Notes: generated by a model not told the origin, from the letters alone. Shown: positions 16,931 through 25,246, counted from the stretch's first letter. The stretch is DNA of 64,000 bases from Streptomyces shenzhenensis (GCF_003688995.1 NZ_PENI01000004.1:1-64000); one strand, 5' to 3'. Program-made: numbers and translations.

Positions 16931-18364
16931 TCAGCCCCGCTCCCGCAGGACGAGCACGCTCGCCGCGCCCGTCACCCCCAGGCCGGCCGACACCGCCATC
17001 GCCACGTCCGCTCCATGGGACAGACCCGCTCCGGAGGACGTGGCCAGGGCGATGGTCAGGGCCACGCCCGCGCAGGACCCGATGTAGCGGAACGTCTGCT
17101 GGGCGCCCGACCCCATCGCCGCCCGCTCGATCGGTACCGACTCCACCGCCAGCAGCGGCAGCGCCGCGTTCAGCAGGCCGCTGCCCACCCCGCTGAGCAC
17201 GAGTCCCGGCAGCAGCCGGACCCAGGAGTCCGCGGCCACCGCGCCCAGCATCGTCAGCGCGCCGACCGTGTGGAGCAGGAAACCGACCGCCAGCTGGCCG
17301 CGCGGCGGCACGCGCCCGGCGAGGCGCTTCGCCTGGAGCGCCACCGCGAAGGACAGCCCGGACCAGAGCAGGAGCAGCCATGCCGTGTCCATCGGTGACA
17401 GGCGCAGGGTCTGCTGCAACAGCGCCGGGAGATAGCTGAACAGGCCGATCACCGCCAGACCCGTGAACAGGCCGCCGGCCGAGGACGCGAGGAAGCGGGG
17501 GCTGCGCAGCAGGCCGAGGTCGATCATCGGGGTGCGTACCCGCCGCTCCACGACCGTGAAGACCGCCACCAGTACCACGGTCGCCGCCAGCAGCAGTCCG
17601 ACCGGTGCCCGCAGCCAGCCGTCCCGGCCCAGGGTGAGTGCCGCGACCAGGGCGACCAGCGCCAGTCCGAAGGCGGTGGCCCCGGCGGCGTCCGGCCGGC
17701 CGCCCCGCGGCGAGCGCGACTCGGACAGCACGCGCACGCCAAGACCCGCGACCAGCAGGGCCGCCGCGCCCAGGACGGCGTAGCCCACCCGCCAGCCGGG
17801 CAGCGCGCCGGCGACCAGCGGGCCGGCCGCGATGCCGCCGCTCACGAACGCGCCCCACACGCCGGTCGCGTGCAGCCGCCCCCGCGGGCTCGGGAACGCC
17901 GCCACCAGCAGGCCCAGGCCGCTCGCCAGGAGCGCCGCGCTCGCCGCGCCCTGGGCGACGCGGGCCAGGGTGAAGGCCCAGGTCGACGTCGCGAGCCCGC
18001 CGAGGGCCGTGGTGATGCCGAGTGCCAGCGTGCCGGCGAGGAAGACCCGGCGGCGGCCGTGGTCGTCGGCGAGGCTGCCGGCCACCAGGAGCAGTGCGGC
18101 GAGGCCCAGCGGGGCGCCGTTGAGGAGCCACGCCTGGGCGGAGAGCGGGGTGTGCAGGGCTGCCGCGGTGTCCGGCAGCGTGACCATCGGGGCCGTGTAC
18201 GTCATCAGGGCCACCGCGGTCGCGGCGCTGGTCAGGGCCAGGGTGGCGGTGGGCCGGGGTGGCGGGGGCGACTCCCGGGAGCGCGTGGCGTGCGCGGTGT
18301 GTGGTGTGTGCGGTGCGCTCCGGGGGACCGTGCCCCTAAGGGTTCTTTCATTGAACCTAGGCAT
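16931..18364 (-). CDS. MFS transporter, DHA2/EmrB-like
   Basis: A 477-aa drug-efflux type permease. Features: LPDTAAALHTPLSAQAWLLNG in helix 1-2 (the W-L motif of DHA2 proteins), loop SLADDHGRRRVFLAG (motif A), helix 5 AFVSGGIAAGPLVAGAL (motif C, antiporter type), and about 12-14 hydrophobic segments. ATG 18362-18364 has no ribosome binding site, and one of the two operators (18341-18357) lies within its first codons, so the message may be leaderless, or the true start may lie further in. Divergent from an HxlR regulator sharing the 50-nt control region, so it is very likely repressed by that regulator. Confidence 0.85.
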   Translation of the reverse strand: MPRFNERTLRGTVPRSAPHTPHTAHATRSRESPPPPRPTATLALTSAATAVALMTYTAPMVTLPDTAAALHTPLSAQAWLLNGAPLGLAALLLVAGSLADDHGRRRVFLAGTLALGITTALGGLATSTWAFTLARVAQGAASAALLASGLGLLVAAFPSPRGRLHATGVWGAFVSGGIAAGPLVAGALPGWRVGYAVLGAAALLVAGLGVRVLSESRSPRGGRPDAAGATAFGLALVALVAALTLGRDGWLRAPVGLLLAATVVLVAVFTVVERRVRTPMIDLGLLRSPRFLASSAGGLFTGLAVIGLFSYLPALLQQTLRLSPMDTAWLLLLWSGLSFAVALQAKRLAGRVPPRGQLAVGFLLHTVGALTMLGAVAADSWVRLLPGLVLSGVGSGLLNAALPLLAVESVPIERAAMGSGAQQTFRYIGSCAGVALTIALATSSGAGLSHGADVAMAVSAGLGVTGAASVLVLRERG

Positions 18365-18402
18365 GTGCGGTACCGTAACACCATCGGTTCGTTCATTGAA
18401 CC
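18341..18402. promoter_or_regulatory. Two identical palindromic operators between MFS and HxlR genes
   Basis: GGTTCTTTCATTGAACC (18341-18357) and GGTTCGTTCATTGAACC (18386-18402) differ at one base; each has 5-bp arms GGTTC/GAACC around a 7-nt centre, and the centres are 45 bp apart, about four helical turns. They flank the presumed divergent promoters (a TTGAAC hexamer is part of site 1, with TACCGT/GTAACA 17-23 nt on). Placement between an HxlR-type gene and an efflux gene makes autoregulation and control of efflux by the HxlR protein the natural reading. Confidence 0.75.
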
Positions 18403-18433
18403 AAGAGGTCGGAAAGTGGCTAAGGTGGTCCCC

Positions 18434-18988
18434 ATGGCACTGGGCAAGGACTACGCGACACAGGAGTGCTCGATCGCCCGCGCGCTGGAGGTGGTCGGCG
18501 AACGCTGGACGCTCCTCGTCGTCCGCGACGCGATCTACGGCGTCCGGCGCTACAACGACTTCCTCGTCCACCTCGGCATCCCGCGCGCCGTCCTGTCGGC
18601 CCGGCTCAAGGCGCTGACCGAGGAGGGCATCCTCGACCGGCGCCGCTACCAGGAGTCGCCGCCGCGGGACGAGTACGTCGTCACCGAGCGCGGGATCGCG
18701 CTGTGGCCCGCGCTGCGGGCACTCGCCGTGTGGGGACGCGAGCACTTCATGGACCGGCAGTTGCGCGCGTTCCGGCACGTGGACTGCGGTACGGAACTCG
18801 GGCCGTACGGCGAATGCCCTGCCTGCGGAACCGTCGTGCCCGTCGGGGACGTTGTCCTCGTGCCGGGTCCCGGGCTCGATCCCGAACCGGCCGACCCGGT
18901 CAGCCGGGCGCTCCTGAGGCCGAAGCGGCTGCTGGAGCCCCTCGTGACCGAGTCCGCCCCCACGGGGGAATCCGTACAACCCGTATGA
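18434..18988 (+). CDS. HxlR-family winged-helix regulator with zinc-ribbon-like tail
   Basis: A 184-aa regulator from ATG 18434; GTG 18416 with a GAGG site 7 nt upstream is a real alternative adding six residues. HxlR signature: QECSIARALEVVGERWTLLVVRDA with the conserved Cys, then GVRRYNDFLVHLGIPRAVLSARLKAL (recognition region) and EEGILDRRRY with the wing. After residue 110 it carries an extension with CGTELGPYGECPACG, three cysteines that could form a small zinc ribbon; many Streptomyces HxlR proteins have it. HxlR proteins are redox- or ligand-sensing repressors/activators. It probably binds the two operators just upstream. Confidence 0.85.
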   Translation: MALGKDYATQECSIARALEVVGERWTLLVVRDAIYGVRRYNDFLVHLGIPRAVLSARLKALTEEGILDRRRYQESPPRDEYVVTERGIALWPALRALAVWGREHFMDRQLRAFRHVDCGTELGPYGECPACGTVVPVGDVVLVPGPGLDPEPADPVSRALLRPKRLLEPLVTESAPTGESVQPV

Positions 18989-18998
18989 CGGGGACCTC

Positions 18999-19027
18999 GT
19001 ACAGGGGATCCTGTACAGGTCCTGTAC
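18999..19027 (+). terminator. Repeated inverted repeat after hxlR-type gene
   Basis: GTACAGG-GGAT-CCTGTAC (18999-19016) forms a 7-bp hairpin starting 11 nt after the stop codon; overlapping copies CCTGTACAGG (19010-19019) and CCTGTAC (19021-19027) allow alternative pairings. There is no U tract, as usual for Streptomyces. A role as terminator is likely; an operator for the following gene is possible. Confidence 0.45.
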
Positions 19028-19100
19028 AACGGACGGCACGGCAGAGCCCGGTACGACCGACAGCACGGCACGCACCGGCGCGCGAGGGGAGGGGCGATCG

Positions 19101-19412
19101 ATGGTCCGCAGCTGGTCCGCCCTGCGTCCCGCCGCCCTCCTCCTGCTTCTGCTGCTCGAAGTCGCCCTGCTCGACACCGGCGCCCTGTCCGCCACGGTCG
19201 CACTCGCGGCGACCGCCGCCGCGGCGTCCGCGCTCGCCGTCTGCTCCCTGATCGCCGCCCGCTGCGCCCCGGCCGTACCACCCACCCGGGTCCGTACGGC
19301 CATCCGTGACCGGGCCCGCCGCACGGCCTTCCTGCCCCAGCGGGACCCCGACGCCTCGGGCCGGCCGCGGCCCAGGGCACCCGGGTGCGCCCTCCCGGCG
19401 ACCACCGCGTAG
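19101..19412 (+). CDS. DUF6412-like small membrane protein
   Basis: A 103-aa protein from ATG 19101 with GAGGGGAGGGG just upstream. Two hydrophobic segments fill residues 8-55 (PAALLLLLLLEVALL and ATVALAATAAAASALAVCSLIAARC), followed by a basic, Arg/Pro-rich cytoplasmic tail (RTAIRDRARRTAFLPQRDPD). I remember such short proteins being encoded directly before a second yidC gene in Streptomyces, the arrangement seen here (95 nt gap). A role helping or modulating the insertase is an inference from the neighbourhood only. Confidence 0.7.
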   Translation: MVRSWSALRPAALLLLLLLEVALLDTGALSATVALAATAAAASALAVCSLIAARCAPAVPPTRVRTAIRDRARRTAFLPQRDPDASGRPRPRAPGCALPATTA

Positions 19413-19507
19413 GGCTCACCCGGACACATACGTGACCCCGCGCGGGTCGTCATGCCGCCACGCACATCCGTCTCCCGGCACGACGAGACCCCACGGAGGG
19501 CTCACCC

Positions 19508-20218
19508 ATGTCCGTTTTCGCCGGCCTTGTCGAGCAGCTCGCCGAGCTGCTCCAGCCGCTCTTCCACGCCTCCGCGGCCGCCGCCGCGATCGTCCTGTTC
19601 ACCGCGCTCGTCCGGCTGCTGGTGCATCCGCTGTCCCGGGCGGCGGCGCGCGGGCAGCGGGCCCGGGCCGCGCTCCGGCCCAGGATCGCCGAGCTGCGCA
19701 CGAAGCACGGGAAGGACCCGCAGAAGTTCCAGCAGGCCGTGCTGGAACTGCACGCCGAGGAGAAGGTGTCGCCGCTGTCCGGCTGTCTGCCCGGCCTGTT
19801 GCAGCTGCCCGCCTTCTTCCTCCTCTACCACCTGTTCTCCAGTTCGACGATCGGCGGAGAGCCCAACGGGCTGCTCACGCACGAGCTGTTCGCCGCGCCG
19901 CTCGGCGGACGGTGGGCGGACGCCCTCTCCCAGGGTGGCGTGTTCGGCGCGGCGGGCACCGTCTACCTCGGCCTGTTCGCCGTCGTCGCCGCCGTCGCGA
20001 CCTTCACCTGCGTGCGGACCAAGCGGATGACGGCGGCCGACGCGCCGGTGCCGGCCGGGGACGGACAGGTCCCCGGGCTCGCGGCGGTCGGCCGGGTCAT
20101 GCCGTTCATGTCGTACGCCACGCTGCTGACCGTGGCCGTGGTGCCGCTGGCCGCCGCGCTGTACGTGGTCACCAGCACGACATGGAGCGCCGTCGAACGG
20201 GCCGTGCTCCACCGGTGA
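19508..20218 (+). CDS. YidC/Oxa1-family membrane protein insertase (short paralogue)
   Basis: A 236-aa membrane protein from ATG 19508 (ACGGAGGG upstream). YidC core features: hydrophobic helix near residue 25 followed by LVHPLSRAAARGQRARAALRPRIAELRTKHGKDPQKF (basic coiled-coil loop C1), then VSPLSGCLPGLLQLPAFFLLYHLF, the conserved P-x-L-Q-x-P segment, and two further helices near the C-terminus. It inserts membrane proteins alongside or independently of Sec. Its small size, lack of a long N-terminal region and location away from the rnpA/rpmH locus mark it as a secondary paralogue. Likely co-transcribed with the DUF6412-like gene. Confidence 0.85.
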   Translation: MSVFAGLVEQLAELLQPLFHASAAAAAIVLFTALVRLLVHPLSRAAARGQRARAALRPRIAELRTKHGKDPQKFQQAVLELHAEEKVSPLSGCLPGLLQLPAFFLLYHLFSSSTIGGEPNGLLTHELFAAPLGGRWADALSQGGVFGAAGTVYLGLFAVVAAVATFTCVRTKRMTAADAPVPAGDGQVPGLAAVGRVMPFMSYATLLTVAVVPLAAALYVVTSTTWSAVERAVLHR

Positions 20219-20363
20219 GCGCGGCCGGCCGGTCCCAGCGCCGATGACGGTCCACCACGTGAACCGGGTGTTGCGGACGGGACGATGACCTTGGAGGATC
20301 GACCGGTCCTCCGATGGCTGCACCCATCGGCCGGGGCGCCCGCGATCGAGGGAGATGGTGACC

Positions 20364-21221
20364 ATGAAGCTGCTGCGAATCGGTACGGCGGGGGCGGAGC
20401 GACCCGCGCTGCTGGACGCCGAGGGGACCCTGCGGGACCTGTCGGGGCTCGTCGACGACATCGACGGGGCGCTGCTCGCCGACGAGGCCGCGCTCGGCCG
20501 GGTCCGGGCCGCCGCGGCGGCCGGGGACCTGCCCGTGCTGGACGCGGCCGGGCTGCGGATCGGGCCGCCGCTCGCGCGGATCGGGAAGATCGTCTGCATC
20601 GGCCTCAACTACCACGACCACGCCCGCGAGACGGGGGCCGAGCCGCCCGCCGAGCCCGTCATCTTCTTCAAGGCCGCGGACACGGTGGTCGGTCCGAACG
20701 ACACGGTGCTCGTGCCGCGCGACTCGGTGAAGACCGACTGGGAGGTGGAGTTGGCCGTCGTCATCGGGCGTACGGCCCGCTACCTGGAGTCGGCGGACGA
20801 GGCGCTCGCGCATGTCGCCGGGTACGCGGTGGCGCACGACGTGTCCGAGCGGGAGTTCCAGATCGAGCGCGGCGGGACCTGGGACAAGGGCAAGAACTGC
20901 GAGACGTTCAATCCGCTGGGGCCGTGGCTGGTGACGGCGGACGAGGTGCCGGATCCGCAGAACCTGTCGCTGCGGCTGTGGGTCAACGGCGAGCTGAAGC
21001 AGGACGGGACCACCGCCGAGCAGATCTTCCCGGTCGCGGAGGTCGTGCGGTACGTCAGCCGGTTCATGACGCTCTACCCCGGTGATGTCATCAATACCGG
21101 TACGCCCGCGGGGGTGGCGCTGGGGCAGCCCGAGCCGAAGCCGTATCTGCGGGCCGGGGATGTCGTCGAGCTGGAGATCGAGGGGTTGGGGCGGCAGCGG
21201 CAGGGCCTCGAATCGGCGTGA
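20364..21221 (+). CDS. Fumarylacetoacetate hydrolase family protein
   Basis: A 285-aa cytosolic enzyme. FAH fold markers: KIVCIGLNYHDHARETG (entry to the active-site barrel), EPVIFFKAADTVVG, DWEVELAVVIGRTARYL with the metal-binding E-x-E, AGYAVAHDVSEREFQ, and the C-terminal PGDVINTGTPAGVALGQ. The family cleaves C-C bonds or decarboxylates acylpyruvates and oxalocrotonate-type diacids with Mg2+. The start is placed at ATG 20364, nine nt after GAGGGAG, rather than the ATG at 20355, which is two nt from it. No linked degradative genes identify the substrate. Ends convergent with the F420-type oxidoreductase. Confidence 0.85.
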   Translation: MKLLRIGTAGAERPALLDAEGTLRDLSGLVDDIDGALLADEAALGRVRAAAAAGDLPVLDAAGLRIGPPLARIGKIVCIGLNYHDHARETGAEPPAEPVIFFKAADTVVGPNDTVLVPRDSVKTDWEVELAVVIGRTARYLESADEALAHVAGYAVAHDVSEREFQIERGGTWDKGKNCETFNPLGPWLVTADEVPDPQNLSLRLWVNGELKQDGTTAEQIFPVAEVVRYVSRFMTLYPGDVINTGTPAGVALGQPEPKPYLRAGDVVELEIEGLGRQRQGLESA

Positions 21222-21255
21222 CCGCTCCGCTGGGGTTCGGGGGAACGGGGGGTGG

Positions 21256-21486
21256 GGGAACTGGGGTTGTTCGGGTGCGGGGCGGTGGGGGCTGGTCGCG
21301 CAGTTCCCCGCGCCCCTAGGGGGGTGGGGGGAACTGGTGGTTTTTGGGTGCGGGTTGGTTGTGGTTGATCGCGCAGTTCCCCGCGCCCCTAGGGGGGTGG
21401 GGGGACTCGTGGTTTTTTGGGTGCGGGTTGTCTGTGGCTGGTCGCGCAGTTCCCCGCGCCCCTTTGGGGCGGTTCCTCGCGCCCCT
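21256..21486. repeat. Three 73-bp tandem repeats of a Streptomyces intergenic element between convergent genes
   Basis: The core GCGCAGTTCCCCGCGCCCC begins at 21298, 21371 and 21444, an exact 73-nt period, with a shorter fourth piece (about 21467-21486). Each unit carries a G-rich half (TGGGGG..., TTTTTGGGTGCGGGTTG) and a C-rich half ending in CCCCTAGGGG or CGCCCC-TTT-GGGGCG, which form hairpins. The core also occurs inverted at 32711-32750. It fills nearly the whole gap between two convergent stop codons (21221 and 21492), so a bidirectional terminator-like function is likely. Confidence 0.85.
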
Positions 21487-21491
21487 TGAGT

Positions 21492-22358
21492 TCAGTTCAG
21501 TAGGGCGGCGAGGGTGTGCCAGGACTTGTGGGGGAGGGTGTCGCGGGGGGAGGCGTCCACCACCTGGAGGGCCACGTGGTCGGCGCCCGCTTCGTGGAAG
21601 GCGTGGATGCGCTCCCGGATCCGGGACGCGTCGCCCCAGGCGAACAGCGCGTCGATCAGCCGGTCGCTGCCGCCGTCCGACAGGTCGTCCTCGGTGAAGC
21701 CGAGCCGCAGGAAGCTGTTGGTGTAGTTGGGCAGCGTGAGGTACGGGGCGAGGCTGGACCGGGCCAGCGCGCGGGCACGGTCCGGGTCGGTCTCCAGGAC
21801 GACCTTGAACTCCGGTGCCAGCAGGGGCTCTTCGCCCAGGATCCGGCGGGCGCGCGCGGTGTGCTCGGGGGTGACCAGATAGGGGATGGCGCCCGCCGCC
21901 CGGTCGCGGGTCAGCTCCAGGTTCTTCGGACCGAGCGCGGCCAGGACCCGGCGCCCTGCGGGTACCCCGGCCGCGTCCAGTGCGTCCAGATAGGCGACCA
22001 GGGCCGCGTACGGGCGGCGGTACTGCTCGGCCATCTTGGCGTGGCTCACCCCGAGGCCGAGCAGGAAGCGGCCCGGGTGCGCCGACTCCACCTCGGCGAA
22101 GCCCGCGGCGCTCGCCTCGGCGTCGTAGTCCCAGATGCTCTGGATGCTGGTGCCGACGGTGAGCCGGGAGGTGGCCGCGAGCAGCGGCAGGGCGTGCCGG
22201 GGGGCGCTGTTGCCGCCCAGCCAGACCGCGCCGAACCCGAGTTGCTCCAGTTCGGCGGCGGCCTCGGCGAGTTGGGGGCGCCGGTCCGGATCCTCCGAGC
22301 GGAGTCCCACGCTCCAGATGCCGTACCGGCCGACCTTTTCCTTCAGGGCGGTGCTCAT
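21492..22358 (-). CDS. LLM-class F420-dependent oxidoreductase
   Basis: A 288-aa TIM-barrel oxidoreductase of the luciferase-like monooxygenase superfamily. N-terminus GRYGIWSVGLRSEDPDRRPQ, then AAAELEQLGFGAVWLGGN, the first barrel repeat; LTVGTSIQSIWDYD; HPGRFLLGLGVSH, the conserved cofactor loop; and a C-terminal helix-rich end. The pattern matches the TIGR03620 F420-type subgroup as I remember it. F420 is the redox cofactor in actinomycetes for such enzymes; the substrate is unknown. ATG 22356-22358 follows GGAGGGAAC at 6 nt. Monocistronic. Confidence 0.8.
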   Translation of the reverse strand: MSTALKEKVGRYGIWSVGLRSEDPDRRPQLAEAAAELEQLGFGAVWLGGNSAPRHALPLLAATSRLTVGTSIQSIWDYDAEASAAGFAEVESAHPGRFLLGLGVSHAKMAEQYRRPYAALVAYLDALDAAGVPAGRRVLAALGPKNLELTRDRAAGAIPYLVTPEHTARARRILGEEPLLAPEFKVVLETDPDRARALARSSLAPYLTLPNYTNSFLRLGFTEDDLSDGGSDRLIDALFAWGDASRIRERIHAFHEAGADHVALQVVDASPRDTLPHKSWHTLAALLN

Positions 22359-22450
22359 GGTTCCGTTCCCTCCGGGTGGGTGTCCTTCGATGATCGCTGA
22401 CTGGTACGACGATTCAACCGGAGGGAGCCTCGGGATAGTCCTCTGGCGGG

Positions 22451-22954
22451 CTAATCCCCCAGGAACTGCTCCAGGGCCTCGACCACCAGACGGTGGTCCT
22501 GGAGCTGTGGCAGGCCGGAGACGGTGACCGCGCCGATCACGCCCACGTCCGCGACGTTGATCGGGAACGAGCCGCCGTGGGCCGCGTACACGTCCGGGTC
22601 GAGCCGGGAGGACTCCTCGAACGTCGTGCCCTTGGCCCGGCAGCGGGCGCCGACCAGGTAGGACGAGGCGCCGTAGCGCTCCACGACACGGCGTTTGCGG
22701 GCGATCCAGGCGTCGTTGTCCGGGGTGGCCCCGGGCAGCGCCGCGTGGAAGAGCTGCTGGCCCGCGCGGTGGATGTCGATGGCCACCGGGGCCTGCCGCT
22801 CGCGGGCCAGCTCCACCAGGAGCGAGCCGAGGGTCCAGGCGTCGTCGCAGGTGAACCGGCGGAAGATCAGCCGGCGTTCCTGTGCCTCCAGCTCCTCGAC
22901 GCTCGGGGTCAGCTCGGGCGTGGACCGCGGGGTGATCTGCGGGTGGTGGCTCAC
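22451..22954 (-). CDS. Haem-degrading-domain (GlcG/HbpS-like, UPF0303) protein
   Basis: A 167-aa protein. GTG 22952-22954 overlaps the TGA of the upstream oxidoreductase gene (GTGA), so translation is coupled. Sequence blocks: IFRRFTCDDAWTLGSLLVELA, VAIDIHRAGQQLFHAALPG, DNDAWIARKRRVVERYG, and GGSFPINVADVGVIGAVTVSGLPQLQDH. The last two match the GlcG/HbpS fold of the UPF0303 group, which in some members binds or degrades haem. Most Streptomyces copies sit beside a Gfo/Idh/MocA oxidoreductase, as here, and a carbohydrate-related role is equally possible. Confidence 0.75.
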   Translation of the reverse strand: MSHHPQITPRSTPELTPSVEELEAQERRLIFRRFTCDDAWTLGSLLVELARERQAPVAIDIHRAGQQLFHAALPGATPDNDAWIARKRRVVERYGASSYLVGARCRAKGTTFEESSRLDPDVYAAHGGSFPINVADVGVIGAVTVSGLPQLQDHRLVVEALEQFLGD

Positions 22955-24030
22955 AGTGTCACCGCCACGCCGTCGCGGGCGGAGCGGCGGGCCGCCTCCA
23001 GCACGTCGAGGGTGTCGGCCGCCGCCGACGCGGTGACCGGGTTGGGTCCGGCGCCGGTGACGGCGTCGGCCACCGCGGCGTAGTACGCCGGATAGTCGCC
23101 GGGCAGGGTGGGTACGGGGGTGCCGCCGCCGGTCAGCGGTGACTCGCCGGAGCCGAGGCGGCCCCACAGGGACTCGGGCTCGGCGCCCCAGCCGGACCCG
23201 GGCCGCCGCCCCTCGCGCAGGGCCGCCTCCTGCGGGTCGAGGCCGTGCTTCACATAGCCGGCGCGCGAGCCGAGCACCCGGAAGCGCGGGCCGAGCTGAG
23301 CGGCTGTCGCGGACACGTACAGATGGGAGCGGACGCCGCCGGCGTGGGTGATCGCGATGAAGGTGTCGTCGTCGGTCTCGGCGCCCGGGCGGCGGATGTC
23401 CGACTCGGCGTACACCCGGGTGGCCGGGCCGAACAGGACCAGGGCCTGGTCGACGACATGGCTGCCGAGGTCGTAGAGCAGGCCTCCGATCTCTGTGGGG
23501 TCGCCGGACTCGCGCCAGCCCCCCTTGAGCTGCGGACGCCAGCGCTCGAAGCGGGACTCGAACCGCCAGACGTCGCCCAGCGCGCCCTCGGCCAGCAGCT
23601 TGCGCAGGGTCAGGAAGTCGTTGTCCCAGCGGCGGTTCTGGAAGACCGACAGCAGCAGGCCGCGCCGCTCGGCGAGGGCGGCCAGCTCCCGTGCCTCGGC
23701 GGCCGTGCCGGCGAGCGGCTTGTCCACCACGACCGGCAGGCCCGTCTCCAGGGCGGCGGCGGCCAGCGGGACGTGCGTCTTGTTCGGCGACGCGATGACG
23801 ATCAGGTCGAGTTCGCCCGCGCGGCCGAACAGCTCGTCGGGGCGGGCGGCGAGCCGGACGTCCGGGAACTCGGTGCGGGCCTGCTCCTGCCGCTCGGGGT
23901 TCGCGGTGACCACCGTGTCGAGGGTGAGGCCCTCGGTGGCGGCGATCAGCGGGGCGTGGAAGACGGAGCCCGCCAGGCCGTAGCCGATCAGGCCCACACG
24001 GAGGGAGGTGCCAGTCGTGCCAGTTGTCAT
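22951..24030 (-). CDS. Gfo/Idh/MocA-family NAD(P)-dependent oxidoreductase
   Basis: A 359-aa enzyme. An N-terminal Rossmann fold begins LRVGLIGYGLAGSVFHAPLI (G-x-G-x-x-G), then DLIVIASPNKTHVPLA and VVDKPLA with the conserved E/D-K-P catalytic Lys; the C-terminal alpha/beta domain has GGLLYDLGSHVVDQAL, where the Asp/His of the DLGxHxxD motif take part in catalysis. The family acts on sugars, inositols and derivatives. ATG 24028-24030 lies within a few nt of a large palindromic operator; only a weak ribosome site is present. First gene of the two-gene operon, divergent from the ROK regulator, which probably controls it. Confidence 0.85.
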   Translation of the reverse strand: MTTGTTGTSLRVGLIGYGLAGSVFHAPLIAATEGLTLDTVVTANPERQEQARTEFPDVRLAARPDELFGRAGELDLIVIASPNKTHVPLAAAALETGLPVVVDKPLAGTAAEARELAALAERRGLLLSVFQNRRWDNDFLTLRKLLAEGALGDVWRFESRFERWRPQLKGGWRESGDPTEIGGLLYDLGSHVVDQALVLFGPATRVYAESDIRRPGAETDDDTFIAITHAGGVRSHLYVSATAAQLGPRFRVLGSRAGYVKHGLDPQEAALREGRRPGSGWGAEPESLWGRLGSGESPLTGGGTPVPTLPGDYPAYYAAVADAVTGAGPNPVTASAAADTLDVLEAARRSARDGVAVTL

Positions 24031-24036
24031 ACGCCC

Positions 24037-24088
24037 ACTTTCGCAACGCTGTTGCCAAAGTGCAAGTGTCGGCGAGAATGGGGGCGTG
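24037..24088 (+). promoter_or_regulatory. ROK-type operator and probable leaderless promoter of the ROK gene
   Basis: A 25-bp interrupted palindrome lies at 24037-24061: arms ACTTT and GCAAC, a 3-nt centre GCT, then GTTGC and AAAGT. Within it TTGCCA (24052-24057) is spaced 16 nt from GAGAAT (24074-24079), a fair -35/-10 pair, and the ROK start codon GTG begins 7 nt after that -10, so the transcript is probably leaderless. Repressor bound here would cover both this promoter and the oxidoreductase start at 24030. Confidence 0.65.
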
Positions 24089-25246
24089 AGCAGGGCGGAC
24101 GGGGCGAACCGGGAGGACGGCGCGGTGGCGGGCATCAGGAGTGCGGCGGCGGGGACGGCCACCGGCGGGGCCGGCGCCAACCTGCTCGCCCTGCGCAGCC
24201 ACAACACCGCGCTCGTGCTCGATCTGCTGCGCACGGCCGGGAGCGACGGGATCAGCCGCCTTGAGCTGGCCGAGCGCACCGGGCTGACCCCGCAGGCGGT
24301 CAGCAAGATCACCGGCCGGCTGCGCGAGGAGGGGCTCGCCGCGGAGGCGGGGCGGCGCGCGTCGACCGGCGGGAAGCCACGCACGGTGCTGCGGCTGGTG
24401 CCGGGCGCCGGACACGCGGTGGGGGTGCATCTGGACCGGGACGAGGCGCGGGTGGTGCTCTGCGACCTCGCCGGGACGGTGCTGGCCGAGGCGCGGTCCG
24501 CGCTGCATCTGGGGGCCGGGGCGGACGCGGTGGTCGAGCGGACCGCCCGGCAGGTCGAGGAGCTGCTGCCCGGGGCGCGGGGTGCGCTGCTCGGCGTCGG
24601 GGTCGCGCTGCCCGGCCCGCTGGATCATGCGCGGGGCGTGCTGCACCGGGTGACCGGGTTCCCCGAGTGGGACGGATTCCCGCTGCGGGACGCGCTCGCG
24701 CGGCGGCTCGGTCGGCCCGTGGTGGTCGACAAGGACACGAACGCGGCGGCCCTCGGCCTGGCCGTGGCAGGCGAGGGCGGCTCGTTCGCGTATCTGCACC
24801 TCGGTACGGGGCTCGGCGCGGGGCTGGTGATCGGCGGGAGCGTGCACCGCGGGGCGCGGACCGGGGCCGGGGAGTTCGGCCACCAGGTCATCCGGCTGGA
24901 CGGGCCGGTGTGCGGGTGCGGCGACCGGGGCTGTATCGAGGCGCTGTGCCTGGCGGCCGTGGCCCGCGGCGATCTGGCGGCGGCGGCGCGCGTGCTGGGC
25001 ACGGGGGCGGCCAATCTGGTGGGGCTGCTGGACATCGACCTGGTGCTGCTGGGGGGCCGGACCGTGGCGGCGGCGCCGGGGGAGTTCGTACGGGGGGTGG
25101 CGGCCGTGCTGGCGGAGCGCGCCCGGCGCAAGGGGACGCCCGGCGACCCGATCCCGGTCCGGCTCGCGGCCGGCGGGAGCCGGGGAGTCGCGCAGGGCGC
25201 GGCGCAGCTGATGCTGGCGCCGCTGTTCGGACGACGGGACGGCTGA
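24086..25246 (+). CDS. ROK-family transcriptional repressor
   Basis: A 386-aa regulator. After about 35 flexible residues, a winged HTH (HNTALVLDLLRTAGSDGISRLELAERTGLTPQAVSKI and GGKPRTVLRL wing) is followed by an actin-like ATPase-fold sensor: VGVHLDRDEARVVLCDLAG, VGVALPGPLD, VVDKDTNAAALG, HLGTGLGAGLVIGG and the zinc motif CGCGDRGCIE (C-x-C-G-x-x-G-C-x-E). The usual D-x-G-x-T phosphate loop near the start of the domain is altered (HLDRDEA), so it probably senses sugars without phosphorylating them. GTG 24086 is chosen because homology begins right after it and a -10 lies 7 nt upstream. Confidence 0.85.
   Translation: MSRADGANREDGAVAGIRSAAAGTATGGAGANLLALRSHNTALVLDLLRTAGSDGISRLELAERTGLTPQAVSKITGRLREEGLAAEAGRRASTGGKPRTVLRLVPGAGHAVGVHLDRDEARVVLCDLAGTVLAEARSALHLGAGADAVVERTARQVEELLPGARGALLGVGVALPGPLDHARGVLHRVTGFPEWDGFPLRDALARRLGRPVVVDKDTNAAALGLAVAGEGGSFAYLHLGTGLGAGLVIGGSVHRGARTGAGEFGHQVIRLDGPVCGCGDRGCIEALCLAAVARGDLAAAARVLGTGAANLVGLLDIDLVLLGGRTVAAAPGEFVRGVAAVLAERARRKGTPGDPIPVRLAAGGSRGVAQGAAQLMLAPLFGRRDG

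Noticed and set aside
23250..23459. Small minus-strand frame within the oxidoreductase gene
   Set aside because: Out-of-frame shadow with no ribosome site.
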